From positions 1 to 64,000 of the forward strand of contig JBPOHT010000030.1 of NCBI GenBank assembly GCA_052035235.1: a stretch of DNA of 64,000 bases, read 5' to 3'. The notes beneath the pieces were generated by a model. That model ran no database searches. It saw nothing but the letters and a program-made list of their open reading frames with translations, and was not told where the DNA came from. How positions within the stretch are numbered: position 1 is the first letter of the stretch; each line of letters begins with the position of its first letter. Shown here piece by piece: positions 8,335 to 17,435 of this stretch. The DNA is from Solimonas_A sp052035235 (GTDB lineage: Bacteria > Pseudomonadota > Gammaproteobacteria > Nevskiales > Nevskiaceae). The position numbers and the translations under genes were made by a program.

Positions 8335-8405
8335 GTAGGAGCGGCCGTTGGCCGCGAACGCCGTGGCCTTAATGAGTCTTGATCGCGGCTGACAGCCGCT
8401 CCTAC
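8335..8405. repeat. paired REP element (BIME-like)
   Basis: GTAGGAGCGGCCG...GCCGCGA is followed by its inverted partner TCGCGGCTGACAGCCGCTCCTAC. GTAGGAGCGGC REP units of this kind are common between genes in pseudomonads and xanthomonads. The pair follows the gdx stop codon directly and may stabilise the mRNA or terminate it. Confidence 0.8.
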
Positions 8406-8461
8406 CAAAAGACGACCTGCCATGTGGAAGCGACGCGAGTCGCGATCTTCTGGAGAGGCTG

Positions 8462-8494
8462 CCGTTCACCCTTCGAAAGGCTCAGGGCGAACGG
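8462..8494. repeat. CCGTTC/GAACGG hairpin repeat
   Basis: An imperfect hairpin, CCGTTCACCCTTCGAAAGG followed by CTCAGGGCGAACGG, lies just downstream of fliD. It belongs to the widely dispersed CTTCGACAGGCTCAGG-type repeat. Related copies lie at 28629-28656 and 28696-28723 beside cheV. Confidence 0.7.
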
Positions 8495-8513
8495 AGTGTT
8501 GTTCAGGGCTTCC

Positions 8514-9842
8514 CTAGTTATTGTTCGCGATCGCGGCGAGCTGCTGCGTGAGGTAGTTGCTGGTGGTACTCATGCGCGTCATCAGCGTGTCCAGCGCGGT
8601 GAACTGCGCGGTGTAGCGCGCTTCCACCTGCGTCATGCGCCGGTCCAGCGCGTCCTTCTGCTTCTCGATGTCCTTAAGCCGCGCCTGCAGGGTTTCGGTC
8701 TGCGCGTCGAGGCCGGCGTTGTCGGCGAGCATGGCGTCGATGCTCTTGCTCATCTTGGTGGCGTAGCCGTCATCACCACCAAACATGCGCGCGATGCTGC
8801 CGGAGTCCTTGGCGATGGCCTCGTTGAGCTTGGCGCTGTCCACGCTCAGCAGGCCGTCGGATCCGGTCTTGATGCCCAGCTGCGTGAGGTAGCTGTAGCT
8901 GCCACCCGGTGCCGAGCCGCTCATGATGGAGCGCAGCTCGGCGGCGGTCTGGCGCACGGTGCTGTCGCCGGTCAGCGTCGAGGCGGTCTTGGTGGCCGCG
9001 TCGTACTTGGTCAGGTTGTTGATCGTGGTCAACACCTGGTTGTATTTGGTGACGAAGTCCTGCACGGCCTTGGCGGAAGCACTGTTGTCGGTGCTCAGCG
9101 TCAGGTTGCCGGTGGTGCCGGGTTCTGCCTTGACCAGGTTCAGCGTGACGCCGTCCAGCGCGCCGGCCACGGTGTTGCTGGCGCTATAGACGTCGAAGCC
9201 TTCCACCTTCACATGGGCGTCGGCCGCGGCCTGGGTCTGGTTCAGTGAAATCAGCGAGGAATTGACGCTCACCGCCTGATTCGCACCGGTCTGGTTGCCG
9301 GTGAGCAACAGGCGCACGCCGCCGGATTCGGTCACCAGGGATGCGGTGACACCGGGGTTGTCCGTGGCCTTGTTGATCGCGTCGCGCAGCGCGCCGAGGC
9401 TGTTGTCGGTGCTGCCCAGGGTGACCTTGAAGCTCTTGTCGCCCACAGCGATGTTGACGTCGCCGGACCCGAGGCTGGTGTCGGCGCTGGCCAAGGGGCC
9501 GGAAACCAGCTTGCTGGCCTGAGCCAGCGATACCACCTCTACCGCGAAGCTGCCGCGCGCGGCGCCCGGGGCGGTGGTGGCGGTGAACAGGTCCTCGCGG
9601 GAGGACTTGACCGCCGGTGTCGCCACGGCGCCGCCGCCGACCAGGGTCTTGGCGGTGGTCTGCAGGTTGGACAGGGCGGACTTCATCACGCCCAGCGCCG
9701 ACAGGCGTGTCTGGGTCTTGGACTGTGCCGCGGCGATGCGTGCGTCCGGCTTGGCACGATCCACGGCGACGAGCTGCGACACCAGGCTGACGACGTCGAG
9801 CCCGGAGCTGAAGCTGGAAGCATTGATGGAACTGGTGGCCAT
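8514..9842 (-). CDS. fliD: flagellar filament cap protein FliD
   Basis: A 442-residue cap protein that sits at the filament tip and folds incoming flagellin. The N-terminal helix has the conserved FSSGLDVVSLVSQLVAVDRA. The middle is beta-rich. The C-terminal coiled coil (TLQARLKDIEKQKDALDRRM...VEARYTAQFTALDTLMTRM) ends in LTQQLAAIANNN, as in other FliD proteins. Length is normal. It lies 33 bp downstream of flaG, with no obvious promoter in the gap, so the two are probably co-transcribed. The next flagellar gene, fliS, is displaced by the gdx insertion. Confidence 0.95.
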   Translation of the reverse strand: MATSSINASSFSSGLDVVSLVSQLVAVDRAKPDARIAAAQSKTQTRLSALGVMKSALSNLQTTAKTLVGGGAVATPAVKSSREDLFTATTAPGAARGSFAVEVVSLAQASKLVSGPLASADTSLGSGDVNIAVGDKSFKVTLGSTDNSLGALRDAINKATDNPGVTASLVTESGGVRLLLTGNQTGANQAVSVNSSLISLNQTQAAADAHVKVEGFDVYSASNTVAGALDGVTLNLVKAEPGTTGNLTLSTDNSASAKAVQDFVTKYNQVLTTINNLTKYDAATKTASTLTGDSTVRQTAAELRSIMSGSAPGGSYSYLTQLGIKTGSDGLLSVDSAKLNEAIAKDSGSIARMFGGDDGYATKMSKSIDAMLADNAGLDAQTETLQARLKDIEKQKDALDRRMTQVEARYTAQFTALDTLMTRMSTTSNYLTQQLAAIANNN

Positions 9843-9875
9843 GTTCGATCCCTAAGTAAGTGACCTATGCAGTTT

Positions 9876-10262
9876 TCAGGCCAGGGCGTCGAGCAATCCG
9901 CCGTCGCCCTCGTCGGCCATGGCGCGGGCGATGCGCAGGGCCTCTTCGCTGGGCATCTGTCGCAGCACGGTGCCGTCGCGGGGATCCACCACCGACACGA
10001 TCACCTGGTCCAGGTCGCGGTCCACGCGGAACTCCAGGCCGGTGCGGCTGGACTCCAGGTAACGCTCGATCTGACTGATGACTTCCTCCAGGTCTTCTGC
10101 GGAGGGCGCCTGCAGGGCTTCCGCCGTGTAGGGCGGCGGCGGCGGCGCGGCGGCGGCGGCAGGTGCGGCGGCGGGCGACACAAACGCGGAAACGGCAGCG
10201 CGGTGGCCCTCGCCTCCCCTGGAGGCTGCCACTGACGCTACCGCTGAGATGTCTGTATTCAT
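9876..10262 (-). CDS. flaG: FlaG family protein
   Basis: A 128-residue protein. The first 50 or so residues are Ala/Pro-rich and low-complexity. The FlaG domain follows (about 55-120), with IERYLESSRTGLEFRVDRDL, DQVIVSVVDPRDGTVLRQMP and EEALRIARAM. FlaG proteins influence filament length and are normally encoded between fliC and fliD, as here. ATG 10262 has AGGAG upstream. The cytoplasmic or exported location of FlaG is not settled for the family. Confidence 0.92.
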   Translation of the reverse strand: MNTDISAVASVAASRGGEGHRAAVSAFVSPAAAPAAAAAPPPPPYTAEALQAPSAEDLEEVISQIERYLESSRTGLEFRVDRDLDQVIVSVVDPRDGTVLRQMPSEEALRIARAMADEGDGGLLDALA

Positions 10263-10301
10263 GTGTTACTCCTTCAGCGACTCCGGAGTGGGAGTCCCTT
10301 G

Positions 10302-10325
10302 GGGGCGGGCCTTGCGGCCCGCCCC
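10302..10325 (-). terminator. GC-rich terminator hairpin downstream of fliC
   Basis: A perfect 10-bp stem, GGGGCGGGCC / GGCCCGCCCC, with a four-base loop follows the fliC stop. No strong T-run follows, so termination may be partial and allow read-through into flaG-fliD. Confidence 0.65.
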
Positions 10326-10341
10326 GTCGGGTTTCCGTCGC

Positions 10342-11496
10342 TTAGCCGCGCAGCAGGCTGAGGACGTTGTTCGGCGCCGAGTTGGCCTGGGCCAGCATCG
10401 CGGTACCGGCCTGCTGCAGGATCTGCGAGCGGGTCAGGTTCGCCGTTTCCGCCGCGAAGTCCGTGTCCTGGATGCGGCTGCGGGCAGCCGACAGGTTCTC
10501 GGAGGTCGTGGCGAGGTTGGCGACCACCGACTCGAAGCGGTTCTGCACCGCACCGATGGTGGCGCGAGCCGAGTTGACCTGCGACAGCGCGCTGTCCATC
10601 TGCTGGATCGCGAGCGAGGCGCCGGCGTAGCTGGCGATGCTCAGACCCGACAGGCCCGTGGTGGTGCTGGCCGTGCCGCTGCCGTCGCCGCCCGCCACGT
10701 TGAAACCGGTGGCGGTGCCGTCGTCCGAACCGGTCACCGTGATGGTGGCGGCCGAGCTCAGGTTGATGCGGCCGGTGGCCGAATCGTAGGCGGCGTTGAC
10801 GCCGGTGGTGCTGGCCGCGTTGTTGATCGCGTCCACCACCTGGCCCACACGCTGCGAGGAGGTGCCGGCGGCGCCGATACCAGCGCTGACGTCGGTGCCG
10901 TTGATCACCAGGGTGCCGGCAGCGGCGGCGCCCAGGGCACTGATGCCCGAGACGGCGCTGGACTGGCCGGAAGCGGCGGTCACCGAGCCCAGCGCGGCGA
11001 CGTTGGCGTCGACCAGGCCGGAGACGCTGATGGTTTCACCGGCGTTGGCGCCGACCTGGAACACGGCGGAGCTGAAGCTGCCGTCGAGCAGCTTGACGCC
11101 GTTGAAGGAGGTCTGGTTGGCGACGCGGTCGATTTCGCTCAGCAGCTGCGAGGCTTCGGTCTGCAGGGCGGCGCGGTCGGTGGTGGAGTTGGTGGCGTTG
11201 GCGGACTGCACGGCCAGCTCGCGGATGCGCTGCAGGTTGTTGGTGACCTGGCCCAGCGCGCCTTCGGCGGTCTGCGCCAGCGAGATGCCGTCGTTGGCAT
11301 TGCGCTGCGCCTGGTTCAGGCCCTTGATCTGGCTGGTGAAGCGCTCGCTGATAGCGAGGCCGGCGGCGTCGTCCTTGGCGCTGTTGATGCGCAGGCCCGA
11401 GGACAGGCGCTGGATCGAAGTGGAAAGGGAAGACTGTGACGAGTTCAGATTGCGCTGGGCATTCAGAGACATCACGTTGGTGTTGATACCTTGCAT
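10342..11496 (-). CDS. fliC: flagellin FliC
   Basis: A 384-residue filament subunit, exported and polymerised outside the cell. The conserved D0/D1 N-terminus reads MQGINTNVMSLNAQRNLNSS, followed by LSSGLRINSAKDDAAGLAIS. The C-terminal D0 helix ends QAGTAMLAQANSAPNNVLSL. The variable centre (about 170-290) is Ser/Thr/Gly-rich and compact, so the outer domain is short. ATG 11496 is preceded by CCAGGAGAAAG. Transcription is from the FliA promoter at 11572-11598. It is the only flagellin gene in the window. Confidence 0.97.
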   Translation of the reverse strand: MQGINTNVMSLNAQRNLNSSQSSLSTSIQRLSSGLRINSAKDDAAGLAISERFTSQIKGLNQAQRNANDGISLAQTAEGALGQVTNNLQRIRELAVQSANATNSTTDRAALQTEASQLLSEIDRVANQTSFNGVKLLDGSFSSAVFQVGANAGETISVSGLVDANVAALGSVTAASGQSSAVSGISALGAAAAGTLVINGTDVSAGIGAAGTSSQRVGQVVDAINNAASTTGVNAAYDSATGRINLSSAATITVTGSDDGTATGFNVAGGDGSGTASTTTGLSGLSIASYAGASLAIQQMDSALSQVNSARATIGAVQNRFESVVANLATTSENLSAARSRIQDTDFAAETANLTRSQILQQAGTAMLAQANSAPNNVLSLLRG

Positions 11497-11571
11497 GGCT
11501 TTCTCCTGGGTTGGATGTTGCCGGTGACGTTGTTTCCGGCCCTTCGCAGCTCTTTGCCGCTACTGAGGCCC

Positions 11572-11598
11572 TTAACGGCGCTTTCCGACAAACCTTTA
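11572..11598 (-). promoter_or_regulatory. FliA (sigma-28) promoter of fliC
   Basis: On the minus strand TAAA (comp 11595-11598), exactly 15 bases, then GCCGTTAA (comp 11572-11579). This is one base from the sigma-28 consensus and about 75 bases upstream of the flagellin start codon. Confidence 0.9.
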
Positions 11599-11690
11599 GG
11601 AGATTTTCTGAAGATGGATCAACGGTAGGGAACGCCGGAGGAACGGCGCCGGGCAAAAGATCGCCAGGAGAAGGGTCCTGTGGGCCGCCA

Positions 11691-13949
11691 CTACCAGTGG
11701 TGTGCCAGCGTCAACGACCAGCGCCGTGGCGGGTCCAGCTCGGCCCAGTGATTGCCGCTGAACAGCGACACGTCGCTACCGGCGTTGCGCACGCGCTCGT
11801 CACTGAGGTTGCGCCCCTCCAGCGACAGCGCCCAGCCCCGCGTGGAAGCCAGTGCGAGCTGTGCATTGAAGGTGGTCACGGCCGACTGTGCATCGGCCGC
11901 ATCGTTGTCCAGCGAAAGAAAACTGCGCTCGCGGTGCAGCAGGTCTGCCGCGACACGCCAGCTCCAGCCGGCACCGAGCACAGCGTAGTACTCCAGCCCC
12001 AGCGCGCCGGAGAACGGCGGTGCGCGCGACAGGCGCTGGCCGCTCAGGTCCTGCGAGTCGCCCTGCTGGTCCGCTCGCGCCGGCGCATTGGGGAAGGACT
12101 CATAGCGCGCGTCCAGCCAGCCGAGGCTGCCCTGTGCGCTCCAGCCGCGCCCCAGCAGCCAGCGTGTTTCCAGCTCCGCGCCGCGCAGCTGCGCGGATGC
12201 CGCGTTCTGCACGTAGAAGGACGTGCCGTCAAAGGCATTGACCTGCAGGTTCCTCACCCGGCTCTCGAACAGGTTGAGGTTGAGTGCCAGACGCTTCGAC
12301 AGCCACAGCGTCTTGAAGCCGCCTTCCAGCGTGGCGGCGCGCTCGGCGTCGAACTCCAGCCTGTCCGGGCTGGACGCCAGGTCGTTGTAGCCGCCGCTCT
12401 TGAAGCCGCGCGCCGCCAGCAGGTAGAGCGTTGTGTCGGCGCCAGGGCGATATTGCAGCACCACGCGCGGAGACCAGTCGTCTTCCTCGCGCTGCGCATC
12501 CGCCGTAAAGGCTTCTTCGCCGAGGGCCTGGCGGAACAGCAGGCCGCTGTTCTCGAAGGACTGCTGCATGCGCAGCGACTTGCGCTCGCGCGTCCAGCGC
12601 AGGCCGGCGTTCAACTCCCAGCGGGGCGCGAAACGCCAGCCTGCCTGACCGAACAGCGCGTAGCTGTCCGTCTGCTGCTGGAAATCCTTGCGACTCTGGT
12701 CCGACAGCGGGTCCAGTGCGGCGGGCAGGCGCAGCGCATCGAGGATCGGCTGCATCAGCGACGGCGCGGGGCCCGCCAGCAAGGCGGCCGCACCACCCGG
12801 GAACGCCGTGATACGGCTGTCCACGTCCAGGTCCGCGTGCAATAGATAGGCGCCGAGCAGCCAGTCGACCGCGTCGTGGCGCCCTTCCAGGCGCAGTTCC
12901 TGGCTCCACTGCCGGTAGTCCTCGTCAAAGGCCAGCGTCAGTAGCGGCACCGGTGAATAGTCGGCATCGTAGAAGTAGCCCAGGCGCGAGCCGGAAACGT
13001 TGCTCAGCGACGTGAAGCGCAAATCCGCCCCGCCCCACTCCAGGTTCAGCGTGGCGCTCGCCGCTCGCCGGTCCGCTTCGCTGTCCTCGGTATCCGTGGA
13101 GCTGTGGTAATCAAGCTGGGCTTCGGTCCTCGGATCGTACAGGCGGTACAGCCCCAGGCTCGCCGGCGTCGCCGCCGACAGCTCGCTGCCGAAGCGCTCC
13201 AGGCGCGTGCGGTTGGCCTCCAGGCTCAGCCAGCCGAACCACTCGCCCTCCGGCCGCCACTGCAGGCGTGTACGCAAGCCCTGGCTGCGGCGGCCCAGCG
13301 TCTCCTCGTCCAGCGCGCTGTTGTCGCCATACGCGCTCAGGCGTTCCTGCAGGCCCGACAGGCGCAGCGCCCAGTCCTGCGCCAGCGGCAGGTCCAACGC
13401 CGCGCGCAGCGTCAATGGATCCAGGTCGCCATGCACGGCGGCCAGCGAACCGCCGAGGTACTCGCCCGGCTCCGTGGTGCGCAGGCTCAAGGCGCCGCCG
13501 GTGCTGTTCTTGCCCAGCAGCGTGCCCTGCGGACCGCGGATCACCTCCACCTGCGCCAGGTCCCAGAACGGCATCAGCGCCGCCGTCCCGCGCCCCAGGT
13601 AGACCCCGTCGACGAACAGGGGCACGGAAGGATCGAAGCCGAGATTGGCGCCGGTGCCGATGCCGCGGATGAACAGCTGGTTCTTGCTGAACTGCGTGTT
13701 GGCGGCATAGCGGGACAGGTCGTCCACCGTGCTCAGGCGCGCGTCCTGCAGCTTCTCGCCGTCCAGCACGGCGATCGAGAGCGGCACCTCGCGCTCATCC
13801 TGTGGCCGCTTCTGCGCGCTCACTTCCACCGGGGCGAGTTCCACTGCAGGGCCTGCCCAGGCCGCGACCGGCATCAGAAATGCCAGCACGGCGCAAAGCC
13901 CGAGGCTGCGCATCTGCCGCTGCGACCCACCGCCCCCGATCACCTGCAC
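11691..13949 (-). CDS. TonB-dependent outer-membrane receptor
   Basis: About 740-752 residues, importing an unidentified ligand across the outer membrane with TonB energy. A signal peptide (MRSLGLCAVLAFLMPVAAWA) is followed by a plug domain with PVEVSAQKRPQDEREVPLSI and the motif VEVIRGPQGTLLGKNSTGG. The long beta barrel ends ...RRWSLTLAHHW with a terminal aromatic residue. GTG 13949 has AGGAAC close by, but ATG 13913 begins the signal peptide directly and may be the true start. The plug resembles siderophore or Sphingomonas-type catabolic receptors. No siderophore or transporter genes are adjacent, so the ligand is unknown. Confidence 0.9.
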   Translation of the reverse strand: MQVIGGGGSQRQMRSLGLCAVLAFLMPVAAWAGPAVELAPVEVSAQKRPQDEREVPLSIAVLDGEKLQDARLSTVDDLSRYAANTQFSKNQLFIRGIGTGANLGFDPSVPLFVDGVYLGRGTAALMPFWDLAQVEVIRGPQGTLLGKNSTGGALSLRTTEPGEYLGGSLAAVHGDLDPLTLRAALDLPLAQDWALRLSGLQERLSAYGDNSALDEETLGRRSQGLRTRLQWRPEGEWFGWLSLEANRTRLERFGSELSAATPASLGLYRLYDPRTEAQLDYHSSTDTEDSEADRRAASATLNLEWGGADLRFTSLSNVSGSRLGYFYDADYSPVPLLTLAFDEDYRQWSQELRLEGRHDAVDWLLGAYLLHADLDVDSRITAFPGGAAALLAGPAPSLMQPILDALRLPAALDPLSDQSRKDFQQQTDSYALFGQAGWRFAPRWELNAGLRWTRERKSLRMQQSFENSGLLFRQALGEEAFTADAQREEDDWSPRVVLQYRPGADTTLYLLAARGFKSGGYNDLASSPDRLEFDAERAATLEGGFKTLWLSKRLALNLNLFESRVRNLQVNAFDGTSFYVQNAASAQLRGAELETRWLLGRGWSAQGSLGWLDARYESFPNAPARADQQGDSQDLSGQRLSRAPPFSGALGLEYYAVLGAGWSWRVAADLLHRERSFLSLDNDAADAQSAVTTFNAQLALASTRGWALSLEGRNLSDERVRNAGSDVSLFSGNHWAELDPPRRWSLTLAHHW

Positions 13950-14027
13950 CCGTTCCTGCGTTATCGCCGTTGAGGGGCGCTACTGTTGCAGCGCAGCGGC
14001 CATACTGCAATGCGGGCCAGCGCCGAC

Positions 14028-14067
14028 AAAAGAAACGGCCCCGGAACATCCTTGTTCCGGGGGCCGT
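14028..14067 (-). terminator. rho-independent terminator
   Basis: The stem ACGGCCCCGGAACA pairs with TGTTCCGGGGGCCGT, with one bulged G and the loop TCCT. On the minus strand it is followed by a T-rich run (TTTCTTTTG). It ends the transcript of the small gene at 14085-14402. Confidence 0.8.
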
Positions 14068-14084
14068 CGGTACAGCTGTTCAAA

Positions 14085-14402
14085 TCAGGCGGCGAGGCTG
14101 GCCTGGCGCTGCGGTTCCTCGTAACTGTCGGGAATCGCCTGGCGCAGCATTTCGATCGCCTGGTTGGCGGAGCGCATCTGCTGCAACTCCTGGGTCTGCG
14201 ACAAGCCGGACTGCAGCCAGTCCTGCACCGCCGCCACCGCAGCCGAAACCTTCAGCACCAGGAAGTGATCGCCGGGGCGGTCCAGCATGAAGCACTGCTC
14301 GATCTGCTCGAGCTGGCTCAGGGCCTTTACCGGTTCCACGGCCCAGGCACGCACCATGCGCGAAAGGTCGTTGCAGAAATCGAGGGCGTCATCGAGAGTC
14401 AT
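14085..14402 (-). CDS. small helical hypothetical protein
   Basis: A 105-residue, mostly helical soluble protein starting MTLDDALDFCNDLSRMVRAW, with a strong ribosome binding site (AGGAGAG). A longer frame to 14447 has no better signal. It contains a predicted amphipathic C-terminal region (QTQELQQMRSANQAIEMLRQ). I recognise no family. It lies alone between a TonB receptor and an orphan gene and ends in a good terminator, which supports it being expressed. Confidence 0.7.
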   Translation of the reverse strand: MTLDDALDFCNDLSRMVRAWAVEPVKALSQLEQIEQCFMLDRPGDHFLVLKVSAAVAAVQDWLQSGLSQTQELQQMRSANQAIEMLRQAIPDSYEEPQRQASLAA

Positions 14403-14604
14403 CCGTTTCTCTCCTGGTTTCAAAAGGACCGTGTGACCGGTCGGCATCTTCCGCCCCCGATGCGGCGGGCGTGTGACAAGGATGCGTTTCCAGCCTGAAC
14501 GCCAGCTGAAGATCGCTGCAGTGCAGCGAAATATTTTGTTATTTAATCAGTACCTTGCAGGCTGCGGTGGATTTCGCAGCGGGGCATGCGGAATGCAACG
14601 AAGC

Positions 14605-15099
14605 TCATCGCGAAGCACTGGCCCGTGGTGCCATTTCGCGGCCTGTCGGGTCTGTCTCAAGCACTGACTCGTGCAGGCTGCCGATCCGTTCCAGAACGTG
14701 GCCCTCCGAATCCAATTCCACCAGCGCCCAGGATAGATCGGAGATTTCCCCTTCCAATTCCCCGGGATCCTCCAGCAGGTAGCAGAAATCAAAGAGAAGC
14801 TCCGCCTGGGCACCGCGGACCAAGTCGGTCAGGTCCTCATCCCTGGCACCGAGTTCCTTCAGCCTCTTCAGTGCATGCCCCTGGCCAGCATAGGGAGCAT
14901 CCGGACTGCGCTGCAGATCTTGCAAGATATTCTCAATCCAGCCATGGTCGTTCTCACCAAGAATCCGCTTCCAGGCTTGGCGAAGAAACACATACCTTGC
15001 CAGTTGGGGAATCCCCTCCTCAATCTGCGATCTCGCCCAGCCTTCAGGGTCCGGGCATCCAAGCCTGCGCAGCCGTTCCGTCAGTTCCACCTGATCCAT
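14605..15099 (-). CDS. hypothetical protein
   Basis: A 164-residue soluble, acidic protein (MDQVELTERLRRLGCPDPEG...) with a helical N-terminal half. A Leu/Asp/Glu-rich central part includes DLVRGAQAELLFDFCYLLED. It ends in a compact segment, LERIGSLHESVLETDPTGRE. The composition is ordinary for the region. I recognise no catalytic motif and no signal peptide. Small acidic proteins of this type occur scattered in xanthomonad-like genomes, sometimes as immunity proteins, but nothing in the neighbourhood supports a specific role. Confidence 0.65.
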   Translation of the reverse strand: MDQVELTERLRRLGCPDPEGWARSQIEEGIPQLARYVFLRQAWKRILGENDHGWIENILQDLQRSPDAPYAGQGHALKRLKELGARDEDLTDLVRGAQAELLFDFCYLLEDPGELEGEISDLSWALVELDSEGHVLERIGSLHESVLETDPTGREMAPRASASR

Positions 15100-15214
15100 G
15101 GTCGCCCCTTAATAATGCCGACTGAGCCTGTACCGAAAGCGGCTTAGCGTAAAGACGGAAAGTAGTTATTGATCCCATCAACGGCTCCGATCCCGCACTC
15201 TGCCTCGGCCACGC

Positions 15215-16048
15215 TCACTCCTTGAAGTAGACCACCTGGTTGCTCGTGGCCAGCAGCACGCCCTCCGGGCTCCAGATTTCCGCGGCCTGGTCGAAGAAGC
15301 CGCCGTGGAAGCGCAGGCCGCGCGCATGCGCCAACAGTTCGCGCTCACCCTGCGCCGCGAGCGCCGCGGCGTCGGCGTGGAAGTAGACCGTCATCGACAC
15401 GGTGCCGGCCATCGCCATGCGCTGGCGGCGGATGAAGCTGCGCGGGAAGAACACGTCGCAGATCGAGGCCAGCGCGACGAAGTCCAGCGGGCGCGGCGGC
15501 TCGTCGCGCACCCACAGCAGGGTCTCGGAGCTGTCGGCCTGCGGCTTCTCGTGCTGCGGCAGCGGCGGGATGCCGCCGCGTACCAGTCGCAGGTCGTAGC
15601 GACCGACCCACTTGGGCAGGCCCGGCAGGCCCTTGAGGCTGCGCAAGCCGTCCATCGCCGGTGCCGGCGGGAACGGCAGGTCCGTGGCCTCCCAGGTCTC
15701 GCGGCGCAACGCCGTGATGGCGGTGGCGGTAGCCGCCACCTGCCCACCTTGCGACAGCTCCATGGTCCAGTGCTGGGTGCTGCGGCTGGTGCGCGCCGGA
15801 CGCGCCGCCACCTCGAACCCGCCATCCGCGATCGGTGCGGCGAAGTTCACGGTCAAGGCCACGGGCTCGCCCAGGCGCTCCGTGTGCTGCATCACCGCTT
15901 GCAGCAGTGTCGCGGCGATCACGCCACCAAAGGGGCCGACCATGTTGGCGTAGCTCGCCGAGGTCTGGCCGCTGTACTGACCACCCTCGCCGCTCAGCCG
16001 GATGGCCTGGTCCAAGGGATGAAGTGCGGCAGCGCTGTCTGAAGTCAT
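15215..16048 (-). CDS. acyl-CoA thioesterase (double hot-dog, TesB-like)
   Basis: A 277-residue enzyme predicted to hydrolyse acyl-CoA thioesters. The N-terminal hot dog has SASYANMVGPFGGVIAATLL and VALTVNFAAPIADGGFEV. The C-terminal one has LDFVALASICDVFFPRSFIR, with the usual Asp in that helix, and HARGLRFHGGFFDQAAEIWS then GVLLATSNQVVYFKE. Length and the two-domain layout fit the TesB/acyl-CoA thioesterase-like superfamily. It lies upstream of a Rieske oxygenase on the same strand but separated by a REP-like repeat, so they need not be co-transcribed. Confidence 0.88.
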   Translation of the reverse strand: MTSDSAAALHPLDQAIRLSGEGGQYSGQTSASYANMVGPFGGVIAATLLQAVMQHTERLGEPVALTVNFAAPIADGGFEVAARPARTSRSTQHWTMELSQGGQVAATATAITALRRETWEATDLPFPPAPAMDGLRSLKGLPGLPKWVGRYDLRLVRGGIPPLPQHEKPQADSSETLLWVRDEPPRPLDFVALASICDVFFPRSFIRRQRMAMAGTVSMTVYFHADAAALAAQGERELLAHARGLRFHGGFFDQAAEIWSPEGVLLATSNQVVYFKE

Positions 16049-16134
16049 GGCGGGGAAATCCTGGAAAGTTGATCCAGGAAGCCTAGCGCATCAGGCCCAA
16101 CCGGGGCATCGCTCGATCCGCGAAGAAAAACAAC

Positions 16135-16195
16135 GTAGCCCGGACGCAGTCCGGGAGCTCCCAGCGAAGGTGCCCCCGGATTTCATCCGGGCTAC
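16135..16195. repeat. REP-like inverted repeat
   Basis: GTAGCCCGGACGCAGTCCGGG lies opposite CCCCGGATTTCATCCGGGCTAC, forming a compound hairpin between the Rieske oxygenase and thioesterase genes. GTAGCCCGGA...TCCGGGCTAC repeats are a common dispersed family in Proteobacteria. It may act as a terminator of the Rieske transcript. Confidence 0.75.
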
Positions 16196-16212
16196 ATGAC
16201 GGATGTGTCCCG

Positions 16213-17268
16213 TCAGATCTTCGCCATCACATCCGGCTCCGCCACGTAGAACTGCCGGAACCACTCGCGGAACTGGAAGATCGGGCCGTCGCCTTCGCAG
16301 AGCAGCGGCTTGTGGCGGTACTTCTTGTTATTCCAGATCACCATGTCCACGCTCTCGAAGCCGGCACCCTCTTCGCCCTCGGCCTCGTGCTGCATGTGGT
16401 CGATCAGCTTGCGGGCGATGTAAAGCTCCTTGGAGCCCTCCAGGTAGGCTTTGTGGCGGAAGCTCATGTTCATCCTGGTGAGCTCGCGCGTGATCGGCTG
16501 GGTATAGGAGAACAGGGTGGCGCTGACGCCCTCCTGGGTGAAGGTCACGGTGCCGACGGACCCCGCGCCCCAGGTCTGGCCCACGATATAGCCGCCGCCC
16601 AGGTTGAAGCGCTGCATGTGCTGCTCGTACTCCACCTGGATCGGCGGGATGCCCGCCGCGCCGTGCAGGAACTTGAGGTGCGCGATGTCCACCGAGTTCT
16701 CGACGATCTCCTGGATCGCCGTGCTCGCCTGCCAGGTGCCGCGCTGGTCGCCGACCCAGCCCTCGTCTTCCATGCAGGGGATGTGCGGCAGGTCCCAGCT
16801 GGGCGGCTCGGCCCGCGGGTGGAACCAGGCCCAGATCTGGCCATAGCGCTCCTGCACCGGCAGCGTGCGCAGGATGGGGCGGACCTTGGTGATGGCCGGC
16901 GCGCCCTTGCCGTAGGGCACCTGCTTGCACCAGCCGTCGGCGTCGTACTCCCAGTGATGGAAGGGACAGCGGATGTGGTCGCCGCAGACCTTGCCGCCAT
17001 GACCAAGATGAGCGCCCAGGTGCGGGCAATAGGGATCGCTCATGCCGACCTTGCCGCTCTCGCCGCGGAACAGCACCCACTCCTGGTCGAACAGCTTGAC
17101 GTTGCGGACCTCGCCCACCTTCAGGTTCTCCGAGAAATCCACGAAGAACCAGCTGCTGGGGATGGGAAACGGGCAGCGCTCCAGGCGGGTGGACTCCAGC
17201 AACTGGGCCAGGCTGAGGCTCGCGGCCGGGCTGGATGGTTTGGATGCTTCGGCTGATGCGCTGGACAT
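16213..17268 (-). CDS. Rieske 2Fe-2S oxygenase (KshA-like ring hydroxylase)
   Basis: A 351-residue terminal oxygenase component. The Rieske cluster ligands are Cys81, His83, Cys101 and His104 (CPH ... CPFHHW). The mononuclear iron site follows as ENSVDIAHLKFLHG, the D-x2-H-x4-H pattern seen in KshA and cholesterol 7-desaturase-type enzymes. These enzymes need a separate reductase, and none is adjacent. Substrate is probably a steroid or other polycyclic or aliphatic compound, inferred from family and from nearby crotonases and a thioesterase. The first 20 residues are Ser/Ala-rich. A 21-bp perfect inverted repeat lies about 170 bp upstream. Confidence 0.9.
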   Translation of the reverse strand: MSSASAEASKPSSPAASLSLAQLLESTRLERCPFPIPSSWFFVDFSENLKVGEVRNVKLFDQEWVLFRGESGKVGMSDPYCPHLGAHLGHGGKVCGDHIRCPFHHWEYDADGWCKQVPYGKGAPAITKVRPILRTLPVQERYGQIWAWFHPRAEPPSWDLPHIPCMEDEGWVGDQRGTWQASTAIQEIVENSVDIAHLKFLHGAAGIPPIQVEYEQHMQRFNLGGGYIVGQTWGAGSVGTVTFTQEGVSATLFSYTQPITRELTRMNMSFRHKAYLEGSKELYIARKLIDHMQHEAEGEEGAGFESVDMVIWNNKKYRHKPLLCEGDGPIFQFREWFRQFYVAEPDVMAKI

Positions 17269-17435
17269 GGCGTCCCCCGTTGGGCGGATGGTTTCGGGCT
17301 TACGGTGCTCGAGACACGCGCCAACGACCGCTCAACCGGAGGAATGACCCTGGGTAAAGGCGCCTTGGGCTGGTCTTGCACCAGGCCTCCAGCCTAGAGA
17401 GGCGGACAACCCGGATTCATCCCTCATATGCAGGG

